From Semisulcospira habei (lineage: Eukaryota > Mollusca > Gastropoda > Semisulcospiridae): a stretch of 64,000 nt of DNA. The notes under the pieces are model-generated. The model did no database searches, had not been told where the DNA came from, and saw only the letters and a list, made by a program, of their open reading frames with translations. The stretch lies in NCBI GenBank assembly GCA_036245525.1, contig BTPG01000005.1, positions 124,005,558-124,069,557 on the forward strand. Direction: 5' to 3'. Each line of letters starts with the position of its first letter. Within the stretch, counting starts at the first letter, position 1. Position numbers and translations under genes: made by a program. Of this stretch, positions 62,101-63,912 are shown one piece after another.

Positions 62101-63882
62101 TAAATTGTCTTTCGGTTTTATTTTCTTAACTTCATTATCATTAATACTTTGAGCCCATACGTGATTTTCAAGGGGTTTTCAAGGGTATTTGAGAAATTAG
62201 TAAATTTCAAGGGTATCCACGCCTCGCGCTGGGACCATACGGCGTTGAGGCGCGTCCCCTGGGTGGTGGATAGGGGGTCCCTCGTGAGAGGGGTGCACCG
62301 AATGAAATAAGGTGCCGTGAACCAACATGGTCTAAGGGAAGGTGACCCCGACAGAAAACCCCTGGTCCTCCTAGTAAGGGGGTTGGGCGTGGGGGTAGCT
62401 TCCCCACCCTGCAAAAAAGGAAATAGCTACAAAAACGCCGACGAAAAGATTAACAGTAATTCCTTTCCTGGAGTTAACAGGACAGGAGTTGCTGGAGGTC
62501 TCTCGTCGACGGCCTATACCCGGGTAGGGGTGACAGGCGTAAGTAAGTAAGTAAGGGTATCCAAGGCCTTGAAATGGGCATCTCAGAATTCCAGGGTTTT
62601 CCAGGGCCTCAAGGGCGCGTACGAACCCTGGGTATGGACTGGCTTATGGAGTATGAGGCCTGTGCATCAAAAACACCAACTCACAGAGAGAGAAGGGGGG
62701 GAGGGGGGGGGGGGAAGAACAGGTGCAGACAATAACAAAGCTCCGAATATCTCCAAGAGGCATAGATCCTGTGAGTTCCCGGCAGAGTGCGGAGGCTCAT
62801 AAGAATCTGTCTCTTTCTGGTTTGAATTTATACCTCTATGTTGCTATGTTTATGTAGCTTACTGCCCGGGTAAAACAAAGACAAATAGTCGAACAGCTGC
62901 AAGAGATATATATGCTCATTAGCATCAGACAGGCGCAGAGCGGAAACGAATCTGTTTGCATCCTGCTGTCTAGTGTTACGTCTATGTCGTTATGTTTATG
63001 TAGCCAGTATGCACTGGATTTTTATCATCCACTGGCCACACTAACGACGGCTGTCAGCAAGTCTCATGAGGCGACTGCTCCTCTGTGCGCAGAGAATAGC
63101 GCGATAGGAAAGCCCAGGCTAGGTTCACGGCAGTGCAAACTCGAGTTTGGAGACTAACTGCAACAGCATGTGGTTTCGCTCACAACCGGTTCCGCGCTGA
63201 AGTGCGGCTGTGTGCAAAACAGCTGCTAAATAGTCAGGAAATTCCACTGCCGGTCAGGAGAACCCGACTGTCAGAGGCATGCCCCGAGATCTTACCTGGC
63301 CATGTCCAAAGCGACGGAAGGCAAGCAAGAAAGGTTACACCAACGAAGGGGAACCACAGGTAGTCCACAGAGAACACAAGAACACCAAGGATAATACAAG
63401 GGTATCCAAGAGTATCCAAGGCTGAGCAATGGTACCTTACACCTTACCACCACAAAGCTAAGCGTAAGACTGGTGTGACACCACTGCACACGTGACCGGA
63501 TAGGGAGGAAGGGAGGCTACTCAGGGTTTCTTGGTAACGACTCCCTAGAGTCACCTCCCCGGTTGTGTTGATATACACAACAGATTCTTAGGCTGAAATC
63601 GGTAAGCTAAGTGTACCTTCCATATAGTAATGCCATCGGTATGTATTTTGAGGAAACAAATGTACTGGTCAAAGGGGTGGCCTGCCACTGCCAACAATAT
63701 CCAGATCTTCACTACAGACGTTCATTTCACCATTTCTCTCCACTCCAGAAACTCACGTTATTTTCAATGAGATCCCTGACTCTGTTGAGGTCCTCCAAGG
63801 CAACATCCCAACTCTGCATCAAGATCTCAGAAGCCAGTTTGCCCCAGCAGGCATTCATGAAGTTCTTGTCTGTGGGAGGAAG
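29163..63882 (-). CDS. EIF3E: EIF3E (eIF3 subunit e / INT6), C-terminal 281 residues in seven exons; 5' part outside the window
   Basis: Subunit e of the eIF3 complex, which acts in the cytoplasm on the 40S ribosome during translation initiation; the family carries a PCI domain near its C-terminus. Joined in the order 63882-63757, 49816-49692, 49402-49282, 40720-40509, 31938-31836, 30460-30326, 29186-29163, the exons give one frame. It contains hallmarks recalled from animal eIF3e: [85 protein letters not shown] and [19 protein letters not shown]. Human eIF3e is about 445 residues, so the N-terminal third or so lies at higher coordinates. Every intron has GT...AG ends and exon phases match (0,2,0,2,0,0). 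Two introns exceed 8.5 kb and one is nearly 14 kb, filled with mobile elements. Identity is from recalled conservation, not a search, but is very secure. Confidence 0.97.
29206..29300. repeat. Half copy of the palindromic element
   Basis: AACTCATTCAGCACTGACACA then GATCGACCATGACAGTTCAA and one arm to GGTGCCTTAAGGCATG, then unrelated sequence. One arm is lost. It begins about 20 bp upstream (minus strand) of the EIF3E terminal exon. Confidence 0.7.
29525..30300. mobile_element. Family-B palindromic element with nested TTAA insertion
   Basis: Family-B left half (ATACTGAGGCTAAAAG..., hairpin at 29635-29692), then CCGCTGAGTTAGCATACCTC...AGG-TTAA, the 471-bp element, then TTAA-CCT...CCAACTCAGCGG and CACTACCCTTAACTATTTTA, GTCA...CACACTGGTG. 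So a second palindrome centred on TTAA exists inside. Confidence 0.75.
29731..30201. mobile_element. 471-bp TTAA element with ~70-bp terminal inverted repeats
   Basis: TTAA at 29727-29730 and 30202-30205. Inverted ends begin ACGCACCAG(T/C)GG(T/C)GCCATTG and continue through GACCGGTCATGTGCACCAG for about 70 bp. Nested in the centre of a palindromic element (AGG-TTAA-CCT) inside the family-B copy at 29525-30300. Confidence 0.85.
30326..30460 (-). CDS. EIF3E: EIF3E exon B, 45 codons
   Basis: Begins [20 protein letters not shown] and continues to [13 protein letters not shown]. The reading frame could run two more codons past the donor, but AGAA|GTGAGT is a near-consensus donor and the family ends differently, so the exon stops at 30326. 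Acceptor is TTTTTTTCAG. Confidence 0.96.
30533..31219. mobile_element. 687-bp TTAA element in an EIF3E intron
   Basis: TTAA at 30529-30532 and 31220-31223; inverted ends CCTTTAGCACTCTG and CCTTTAGCACGCTG. Near the right end are two GGCGACA(T/A)ATGTCGCCA palindromes (31146, 31189). No coding region. It occupies half of the intron between exons B and C. Confidence 0.88.
31345..31465 (+). repeat. Family-D repeat, internally deleted
   Basis: AAGGCTCATGTGCATGACCC joined directly to ACAGATGACCACTGGCCCAC and GCTATCGCACATGAGCC; the tandem units are missing. Confidence 0.8.
31573..31669. repeat. Palindromic hairpin element, loop TGAT
   Basis: AGATCAACCATGAGAGTTCA, AGGGTAGAGCCAGATTAGC, TTGGCACC-TGAT-GGTGCCAA and complement. 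The GGCACC/GGTGCC and GATTAGC/GCTAATC changes are paired between arms. Confidence 0.88.
31836..31938 (-). CDS. EIF3E: EIF3E exon C, 34 codons (PCI winged-helix part)
   Basis: Encodes [34 protein letters not shown], the conserved end of the PCI domain. Acceptor GTTGCAG at 31939-31945; donor CTG|GTATGT. Phase 2 in, 0 out. Confidence 0.97.
32299..32382. repeat. 84-bp TTAA-flanked hairpin (CCCTTTG family)
   Basis: CCCTTTGTGTCTTGGTAGCA ... AGCTACCGACATGCAAAGGG with TTAA at both ends. Relatives at 23840, 28154 and 48072. Confidence 0.85.
32446..32600. repeat. Family-E dispersed repeat, copy 2
   Basis: ACAAGATGAGGATTTCATCC ... AGGAACATTTCAGAGTTG; same order as 24058-24190 with substitutions. Confidence 0.75.
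32566..32800. repeat. Two ~117-bp tandem units
   Basis: Each unit has CCTCTGATC(A/C)ACACGCAC-type start, AAATAAAGAC(A/G)G, CACA or CACGGCG, GCCATT(A/C)GTA(C/A)GCT and a GTGTAGCG/GCGTAGCA end. No coding meaning seen. Confidence 0.7.
32870..33780 (-). pseudogene. DIRS-2 RT thumb + RNase H, truncated
   Basis: Includes [59 protein letters not shown] and [18 protein letters not shown], the RNase H Asp-Glu-Asp-Asp set, in at least two frames. Ends after HWETPMIV at the 32870 break. Confidence 0.85.
33781..34069 (-). mobile_element. Short LINE-tail or SINE insertion with (TAA)n end
   Basis: Flanked by TTCCAGAG on both sides (about 33772-33779 and 34060s). The minus-strand 3' end is ATAAAATAACGGTATTATTATTATT, similar to the ACGGTATTTATAA(T)n(ATT)n ends at 455 and 26,480. 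It interrupts DIRS-2 between [10 protein letters not shown] and the next block ([12 protein letters not shown]). No coding capacity. Confidence 0.75.
33943..34299 (-). pseudogene. DIRS-2 reverse transcriptase palm
   Basis: [40 protein letters not shown], and [11 protein letters not shown] with the catalytic YLDD. Here [16 protein letters not shown] stays in one frame, which shows what DIRS-1 lost near 44760. Cut by the LINE-tail insertion just after LLLWNQ. Confidence 0.87.
34317..35605 (-). pseudogene. DIRS-2 gag C-terminal part into RT start
   Basis: Shifting frames encode [38 protein letters not shown], and end [28 protein letters not shown], the first RT block. Homologous to 45036-46031 in DIRS-1, with several frameshifts. 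Confidence 0.75.
35763..36147 (-). mobile_element. SINE-2 copy in DIRS-2
   Basis: Direct repeats CCGACGGGAGGGA at 35750-35762 and 36148-36160. Near-identical to the 4.45-kb copy over its whole length. Confidence 0.93.
36778..38700 (-). mobile_element. Insert in DIRS-2 with short inverted ends and a Cys-rich ORF remnant
   Basis: DIRS similarity stops at about 36770 and resumes near 38700. The insert edges read CTCTTTAGTT (36778) and, inverted, AACTAAAGAG (near 38690), possibly terminal repeats. No clear target duplication. The interior carries a broken Cys-rich gene (37690-38283). Class unknown. Confidence 0.4.
37690..38283 (-). pseudogene. Broken Cys-rich protein gene of unrecognised family
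   Basis: Starts [27 protein letters not shown], then after a frameshift [16 protein letters not shown], then after another [19 protein letters not shown] and an acidic Ser-rich tail ([15 protein letters not shown]). The C..CG...C..C...CxxC.HF...(K)GG(R/Q)P order resembles a putative zinc-binding module I recall from uncharacterised invertebrate proteins; I cannot name it. At least two frame breaks, so not functional. Confidence 0.45.
38679..39296 (-). pseudogene. DIRS-2 gag-like N-terminal fragment
   Basis: [36 protein letters not shown] matches the Cys module of DIRS-1 ORF 1. The downstream part consists of three ~100-bp repeats (ACCGCGTTGCGGGGCG... units at 38720-38990) translated as Ala/Arg/Pro-rich repeats. 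Confidence 0.7.
38720..38990. repeat. Minisatellite inside DIRS-2 gag, about 3 x 100 bp
   Basis: Three units containing GAGGCCGCTGCCGGCCACG, GAGCGGGCGGGCAAAGT and CCAGTGGACGCG-like segments, with point differences. A partial unit (ACCGCGTTGCGGGGTGACCG) also lies at 36739 on the other side of the insert. Confidence 0.75.
40060..40139. repeat. Hairpin element with ~29-bp inverted repeat
   Basis: CTGAGGAGCAAAAGAAATGC, GATATTTTT and the complement ending CACATTTCTTTTACTCCTCAG around a GGAAAGTGTTTCC loop. Flanked by TA, compatible with a mariner-type MITE. Confidence 0.75.
40153..40198. repeat. 46-bp TTAA-flanked hairpin
   Basis: CTCTTTTGAGACGTGCCGCAT, loop GCAG, ATGCGGCACATCTCAAAAGAG between TTAA at 40149-40152 and 40199-40202. 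The arms differ at one position. No room for coding. Confidence 0.88.
40203..40421. mobile_element. Palindromic MITE, family B
   Basis: Between TTAA at 40199-40202 (shared with the neighbouring 46-bp hairpin) and 40422-40425. Ends TCCTTATCATTCGG / GAGTTGG; central hairpin with loop CTCTA. The arm GCCAAGCAATTCTGGC has drifted slightly. Confidence 0.88.
40426..40480. repeat. 55-bp TTAA-flanked hairpin
   Basis: CAACCTTGTGCATGCAGCCA ... TGGCTGCATGAACACAGAGA between TTAA at 40422-40425 (shared) and 40481-40484. Same family as 28944-29005. Ends about 25 bp below EIF3E exon D. Confidence 0.82.
40509..40720 (-). CDS. EIF3E: EIF3E exon D, 70 codons plus 2 nt (PCI domain)
   Basis: Begins [12 protein letters not shown] and ends CRIHECISI, including [18 protein letters not shown] and [18 protein letters not shown]; this is the heart of the PCI domain. 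Acceptor TTTTGCAG; donor CAG|GTGAGG; phase 0 in, phase 2 out (codon AG|T, Ser). Confidence 0.97.
40795..41967 (+). repeat. Family-D repeat: ~160-bp tandem units with TGACCTTGACCTTT
   Basis: Begins AGGCTCATGTGCATGACC. Units start at about 40977, 41131, 41296, 41463 and 41623, each with (C)CTTGACCTTT..., TTAGTATGCATAGAAAGGTC and a TTTGTCAAAATATGGCTATT segment. Interrupted by SINE-2 (41636-41820) and DIRS-1. Confidence 0.88.
41636..41820 (-). mobile_element. SINE-2 3' fragment in family-D repeat
   Basis: GATTGATTGATTGTACATTG ... to ACCATTTAGCAACACAC; 5'-truncated. It interrupts the fifth unit of the TGACCTTGACC repeat. Confidence 0.88.
41968..42180 (-). repeat. DIRS-1 inverted terminal repeat, left (3')
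   Basis: ATGTATTTTTCTTTAAAA... to about CAGTCGTACAC; its inner part from CATTACTGTATGGAATAT onward is complementary to the right end (47640-47815). Confidence 0.9.
42226..42322 (-). repeat. DIRS-1 internal complementary region
   Basis: GTAATGCCATCGGTAAGTAT... complements 41968-42020 and ...TTGTTTCCTCAAAATCC... to CTGTATGG complements 47795-47840, with the join near 42278. In the DIRS model this bridges the two ends of the replication circle. Confidence 0.9.
42420..43560 (-). pseudogene. DIRS-1 tyrosine recombinase
   Basis: Runs [66 protein letters not shown] (catalytic Arg). It ends prematurely at a TGA (42627-42629) where CGA would be expected, just before AHEVR (HxxR, 42613-42626). Farther on, a missing base near 42521-42533 loses the frame at the nucleophilic Tyr. 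The recombinase of DIRS elements integrates the circular cDNA. The open frame upstream of ~43560 in this register is only a shadow of RT/RNase H. Confidence 0.88.
43560..44790 (-). pseudogene. DIRS-1 RT thumb + RNase H
   Basis: Frame starts with the catalytic YLDD and runs [37 protein letters not shown] into RNase [53 protein letters not shown] (the Asp-Glu-Asp-Asp set). The frame then overlaps the recombinase ORF downstream, as usual in DIRS elements. Confidence 0.88.
44683..45100 (-). pseudogene. DIRS-1 reverse transcriptase, fingers/palm
   Basis: In the shifted frame: [61 protein letters not shown]. This is a DIRS/Gypsy-like RT palm with the first catalytic Asp in SLDLFDAY. A second one-base loss near 44760-44790 puts the following catalytic block NYLDDLLL (44734-44757) into another frame. 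Confidence 0.88.
45036..46031 (-). pseudogene. DIRS-1 gag C-terminal part running into RT start
   Basis: Includes [54 protein letters not shown] and ends [19 protein letters not shown], the first RT block. A one-base deletion at about 45046-45055 throws the frame off just before the conserved Asp-Leu-Ser of the RT. Confidence 0.8.
46542..47420 (-). CDS. DIRS-1 gag-like ORF 1
   Basis: 292 codons. N-terminal Cys-rich module [20 protein letters not shown] then [14 protein letters not shown], followed by an Arg/Ser/Pro-rich low-complexity tail with two near-identical repeats of [13 protein letters not shown]. The same Cys module occurs in the 38.7-39.3 kb copy. A nucleic-acid-binding structural protein is the likely role; no standard gag domain is recognisable. 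Confidence 0.7.
   Translation of the reverse strand: MFFKIASALCYSVQLRTCKRCKDFQWPTDDHKLCLPCSGCSSARSCAVCAPWREQKWSRMWDFYQRRCPGTLETATPMEDRSVPSIVIPVASAPPKSPRRRATSEIVGPSSWRLLDSVPFGPLTVMAGRVSSVSHGPSQGVAERPMPVSHGPSQGVAERRGTRDSLPPSLASRRHRPSASARPCRGPTSDWRSSSRHLDRSPSPRRRSPSSSAVRAPGRSWSPRAPRTYFRPSRSHSPRERPAARRLDVSPRGFSSELPPVHVGRADSQASATVVPGSRQRTRLASLSPSSI
47640..47840 (-). repeat. DIRS-1 inverted terminal repeat, right (5')
   Basis: Ends ...GTAATGCCATCGGTAATGG, ATTTTGAGGAAACAAA at 47840. Complementary to the left end except for the outermost ~50 bp, which differ as expected for DIRS split ends. Confidence 0.9.
48072..48142. repeat. Hairpin of the CCCTTTG...GTCGGTAGC family
   Basis: TTAACCCTTTGGCCTTGGCT, GTCGGTAGGAATC...ACTACCAACAGCCAAAGTG. 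The left TTAA is intact; the right is GTTAG. Confidence 0.75.
48225..49072 (+). repeat. Family-D repeat, second copy
   Basis: AAGCCCTTATGGCTCACGTG start, four TGACC(C)TTGACCTTT units, end CACTATTGCTTCGCACATGA GCC. It preserves the DIRS-1 pre-integration site sequence near 49018-49035. Confidence 0.87.
49282..49402 (-). CDS. EIF3E: EIF3E exon E, 40 codons
   Basis: Encodes [40 protein letters not shown]. The basic stretch after ITNK is two residues shorter than in the human protein as I recall it. Acceptor TGTGCAG; donor CAG|GTAAAT; enters in phase 2 and leaves in phase 0. Confidence 0.97.
49692..49816 (-). CDS. EIF3E: EIF3E exon F, 41 codons plus 2 nt
   Basis: Encodes [20 protein letters not shown] then [21 protein letters not shown], nearly identical to the animal eIF3e core. 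Acceptor TTGCAG; donor CT|GTAAGT leaves phase 2, completed by G of exon E to give Leu. Preceded by a 13.94-kb intron and followed by one of only 289 bp. Confidence 0.97.
49880..50450. other. Intronic DNA between EIF3E exon F and DIRS-3
   Basis: No gene. Phrases near 50080 and 50355 (ATACCACAGTATACTGA and its complement) form an inverted pair about 280 bp apart. Confidence 0.4.
50893..52032 (-). pseudogene. DIRS-3 tyrosine recombinase with readable catalytic end
   Basis: Runs [47 protein letters not shown] (catalytic Arg). After a frame change: [15 protein letters not shown] (HxxR), [20 protein letters not shown] (Trp and nucleophile Tyr), ending at TAG 50893-50895. The C-terminal part is better preserved than in DIRS-1, but frameshifts upstream break the ORF. 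Confidence 0.82.
52037..53126. mobile_element. 1,090-bp non-autonomous TTAA (piggyBac-like) element
   Basis: Bounded by TTAA at 52033-52036 and 53127-53130 with inverted ends CCCTTTGAACCC. Removing one TTAA and the element restores DIRS reading ATGC-TTAA-GCAGCCC, homologous to ATGCTGAAGCAGCC in DIRS-1, so the empty site is known. A sub-terminal repeat CGGCAAACCGCT(G/A)(T/C)AGC occurs twice near the left end (52048, 52092). No transposase ORF inside. Confidence 0.92.
53131..53440 (-). pseudogene. DIRS-3 RNase H-downstream segment
   Basis: [58 protein letters not shown] match 43560-43850 of DIRS-1. It continues on the far side of the TTAA element at 52032. Confidence 0.88.
53483..56769 (+). 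mobile_element. Full-length RTE-like non-LTR retrotransposon with target-site duplications
   Basis: A 12-bp direct repeat TTACAGCCCTGA flanks the element at 53471-53482 and 56770-56781. It has a 5' leader of about 280 bp, one intact ORF (53762-56764) and a very short 3' end with a tandem GTAA/TAAG tail and no poly(A), a trait of RTE-type LINEs. The 5' leader and 3' tail recur joined together at 62220-62554. It was inserted at the edge of an older DNA transposon whose end begins CAGCCCTGAAAATG. The intact ORF and perfect duplication point to a recent insertion. Confidence 0.92.
53762..56764 (+). CDS. LINE polyprotein: AP endonuclease + reverse transcriptase (1000 aa, intact)
   Basis: Residues ~27-275 are an apurinic-type endonuclease: [59 protein letters not shown] linker precedes a reverse transcriptase at ~500-780: [43 protein letters not shown] (~638), [13 protein letters not shown] (~699), [10 protein letters not shown] with catalytic FADD (~740). 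The C-terminal part ([49 protein letters not shown]) is typical of this LINE class. No frameshift or stop is present. The protein nicks target DNA and copies its own RNA there. The first Met of the frame is at 53762; Met27 at the endonuclease start is an alternative. Clade (RTE/RTEX) is from recalled similarity. Confidence 0.93.
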   Translation: MTSCGESRKSSEATGPSRLSLSRDTTMGTWNVKTMYQSGKAAQIAAEMQKYNLSLLGISEARWTQSGQKRLLSGEMILYSGHEEENAPHTEGVALMLSPVAQRVLMGWEPLGPRIITAAFRTKKKLKLNVIQCYAPTNDSDEEEKQEFYDRLQSAVDKCAERDITIVMGDFNAKIGEDNTGYEEVMGRQGLGSEMSENGERFVDFCALNRLVIGGSIFPHRRIHKATWVSPDHTTENQIDHICISKKFRRSLQDVRVRRGADVASDHHLLTLRMKLKLKKSRTETTRRQRYNVGLLRETGVREEFKLVLSNRFQALQELVNEEEAVTTEQQWKAVREALNSTCKDTVGFRKHHHKDWLSAQTLKKIEARKQKKAAINNSRMRAAKVRAQGEYWEANREVKRSIRADKRAYTAEAEKAAGSGNMKQLYDITRRLSGKYGHTERPVKDKEGKPIADRADQLDRWAEYFEELLNRPSPPDPPDIQPAETDLPISCDRPSREEIRKAVAFLKNGKAAGPDGIPAESLKADLETTVEMLYPLFGKIWEEEVMPADWKEGYLIKLPKKGDLSKCSNYRGITLLSVPGKVFNRIILERMKSSVDPQLRDQQAGFRKNRSCTDQIATLRIIVEQSLEWSSPLYVNFVDYEKAFDSVDRETLWKLLRHYGVPTKLVRLIKSSYDGMTCRVIHEGQFTRELQVRTGVRQGCLLSPFLFLLATDWVMKMTTEHRRSGIQWTLWTQLDDLDFADDLALLSHTHQQMQDKTTRLADISSQVGLTIHKQKTKTMRLNATREEPVLLAGTPLEEVESFTYLGSIIDKKGGTDADVRARIGKARAAFLQLKKVWSSGELSQHTKVQIFNSNVKAVLLYGAETWRLTKTTVNRVQPFMNSCLRRILKIHWPEKISNVRLWERTEQITAENEIGRRRWGWIGHSLRKPASSITRQALSWNPQGKRKRGRPRNSWRRDLQADIKRLGTTWSRIEGEAQDRSCWRSLVDGLYPGRGDRRK
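56772..57240 (+). other. 5' end of an unclassified DNA transposon (CAGCCCTGAAAATG...)
   Basis: The sequence after the LINE's right target duplication starts CAGCCCTGAAAATGACGAG, followed by a small palindrome (GAGTAATTTACTCGTTATGGCGAGTG). The CAG start and the transposase-like ORF at 57241 suggest a hAT-type left end that served as the LINE target. The matching right end was not found. Confidence 0.4.
57241..57564 (+). CDS. Short ORF resembling the N-terminus of a hAT-like or ZNF862-like transposase
   Basis: ATG at 57241 opens [20 protein letters not shown], a Ser/Pro/Thr-rich stretch, then [32 protein letters not shown]. The FPWLKHDG...C..C arrangement resembles the BED/TTF-type finger at the front of hAT-derived proteins, but the His half is absent before the stop at 57562. 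Probably a truncated transposase. I do not recognise the family exactly. Confidence 0.4.
   Translation: MAEKEQRKLECFGFFNPALSDLDNRLEESCTSTPPSPSTSDRTINATPGPCHCTAAMTEFSEFMAVLRVFPWLKHDGTQMACAMCTEANSKSKSRNLNRNKFVSFQF
57565..58120. other. Non-coding stretch with CA/CAC-rich tract
   Basis: Contains a CACTCACTCACCCACCC-type low-complexity run at about 57685-57750. The following open frames lack recognisable motifs. Confidence 0.4.
58260..58620 (+). pseudogene. C-terminal fragment of a LINE (Jockey/I-like) ORF2
   Basis: Reads ...[15 protein letters not shown].. then, after a frameshift, [34 protein letters not shown]. The CxCG...(T/S)xxHIL..CP motif is the Cys-His end found after the RT in many non-LTR elements. 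In-frame stops and a frame change mark it as dead. It is unrelated to the LINEs at 53.5 and 59.6 kb. Confidence 0.7.
58640..59619. other. Repeat-poor intronic DNA
   Basis: AT-rich with no coding signal. Two similar phrases about a dozen words apart (GTGGCCCTTAAATGCATCACAGCATCA-like at 58970 and GTGGCACTCATAGTGATCACAGCATCA-like at 59324) suggest an old duplicated repeat. A T tract lies at 59467-59482. Confidence 0.4.
59638..60320 (-). pseudogene. LINE RT C-terminal fragment
   Basis: Open frame from about 60310 to the stop near 59638 with the LINE C-terminal signature [28 protein letters not shown] and [14 protein letters not shown]. The 3' end is followed by a TAGA-type short repeat (TCTATCTA on plus) near 59650. 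No upstream RT on this strand. Confidence 0.88.
60345..60800 (+). pseudogene. RT palm fragment, inverted part of the twin-primed LINE
   Basis: Contains the RT motifs [18 protein letters not shown] and the catalytic FADD. It lacks the endonuclease and the RT C-terminus, and opens without a start of its own. See the parent element at 59620-60830. Confidence 0.88.
61300..61940 (-). pseudogene. hAT transposase remnant: zinc-finger N-terminus joined to C-terminal tail
   Basis: From about 61930: MPNGKCTFS, then an in-frame TAA, then [48 protein letters not shown]. The C..C...H....H spacing with [14 protein letters not shown] is a finger common in hAT proteins of invertebrates. After [13 protein letters not shown] the family's long catalytic region is missing and the sequence passes (with stops) to [20 protein letters not shown] and a short acidic/basic end with a stop near 61326. 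Not functional. Confidence 0.75.
62220..62554 (+). mobile_element. Internally deleted derivative of the RTE-like LINE (5' leader fused to 3' tail)
   Basis: Positions 62222-62474 match the 5' leader of the 53.5-kb LINE with only a few substitutions, ending at CCTTTCCTGGAG. The sequence then jumps to the last ~75 bp of that LINE (GACAGGAGTTGCTGG... to GTAAGTAAGTAAGT). Direct repeats GGGTATCCA at 62211-62219 and 62555-62563 flank it, so the short form itself was mobilised. It has no coding capacity and is comparable in layout to RIME/SIDER-type non-autonomous LINE partners. Confidence 0.9.
62636..63474. other. Intronic DNA, possibly DIRS-3 5' region remnants
   Basis: Includes a G tract (62697-62714) and two TATGT(C/T)G(T/C)TATGTTTATGTAGC phrases (62838, 62984), suggesting a local ~145-bp duplication. 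No coding similarity recognised. Confidence 0.4.
63757..63882 (-). CDS. EIF3E: EIF3E exon G (first in window), 42 codons
   Basis: Encodes [19 protein letters not shown] followed by [16 protein letters not shown] and ending IENN. Matches the eIF3e segment before the PCI domain. Acceptor CCCACAG at 63883-63889 and donor GTGAGT at 63756-63751 (minus strand); phase 0 at both ends. A palindromic TTAA element begins only about 30 bp upstream of this exon. Confidence 0.95.
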
Positions 63883-63912
63883 CTGTGGGACAAGAGATTT
63901 GAAAGGCATTAA

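Larger units (their letters stand above)
61011..62630 (-). mobile_element. Internally deleted hAT transposon with 5-bp target duplication
   Basis: Terminal inverted repeats CAGGGTTCATAC (61011) and CAGGGTTCGTAC (minus strand from 62630), with flanking GGTAT at 61006-61010 and 62631-62635. CAGGG ends are typical of hAT elements, and 5-bp duplications occur in one hAT group. Sub-terminal DNA is rich in CAAGGGYTTTC-type repeats. Minus-strand coding remains keep the N-terminal zinc finger and the last residues of a transposase; the catalytic core is gone. The LINE derivative at 62220-62554 is nested inside. Confidence 0.85.
50451..63660 (-). mobile_element. DIRS-type retrotransposon broken up by later insertions (DIRS-3)
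   Basis: Left terminal repeat from 50451 (ATGTATTTTTCTCTAAAATG), internal complementary region near 50705-50800, recombinase at 50893-52032, more element DNA at 53131-53440, and the matching right terminal repeat at about 63475-63660 (TGCCATCGGTATGTATTTTG, AGGAAACAAA). RT and gag are absent; the space between is later DNA (TTAA element 52037-53126, LINE 53483-56769, DNA-transposon pieces, twin-primed LINE, hAT). Whether the two ends belong to one original copy is likely but not proven. It lies in the 13.9-kb EIF3E intron, sense to the gene. Confidence 0.75.
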
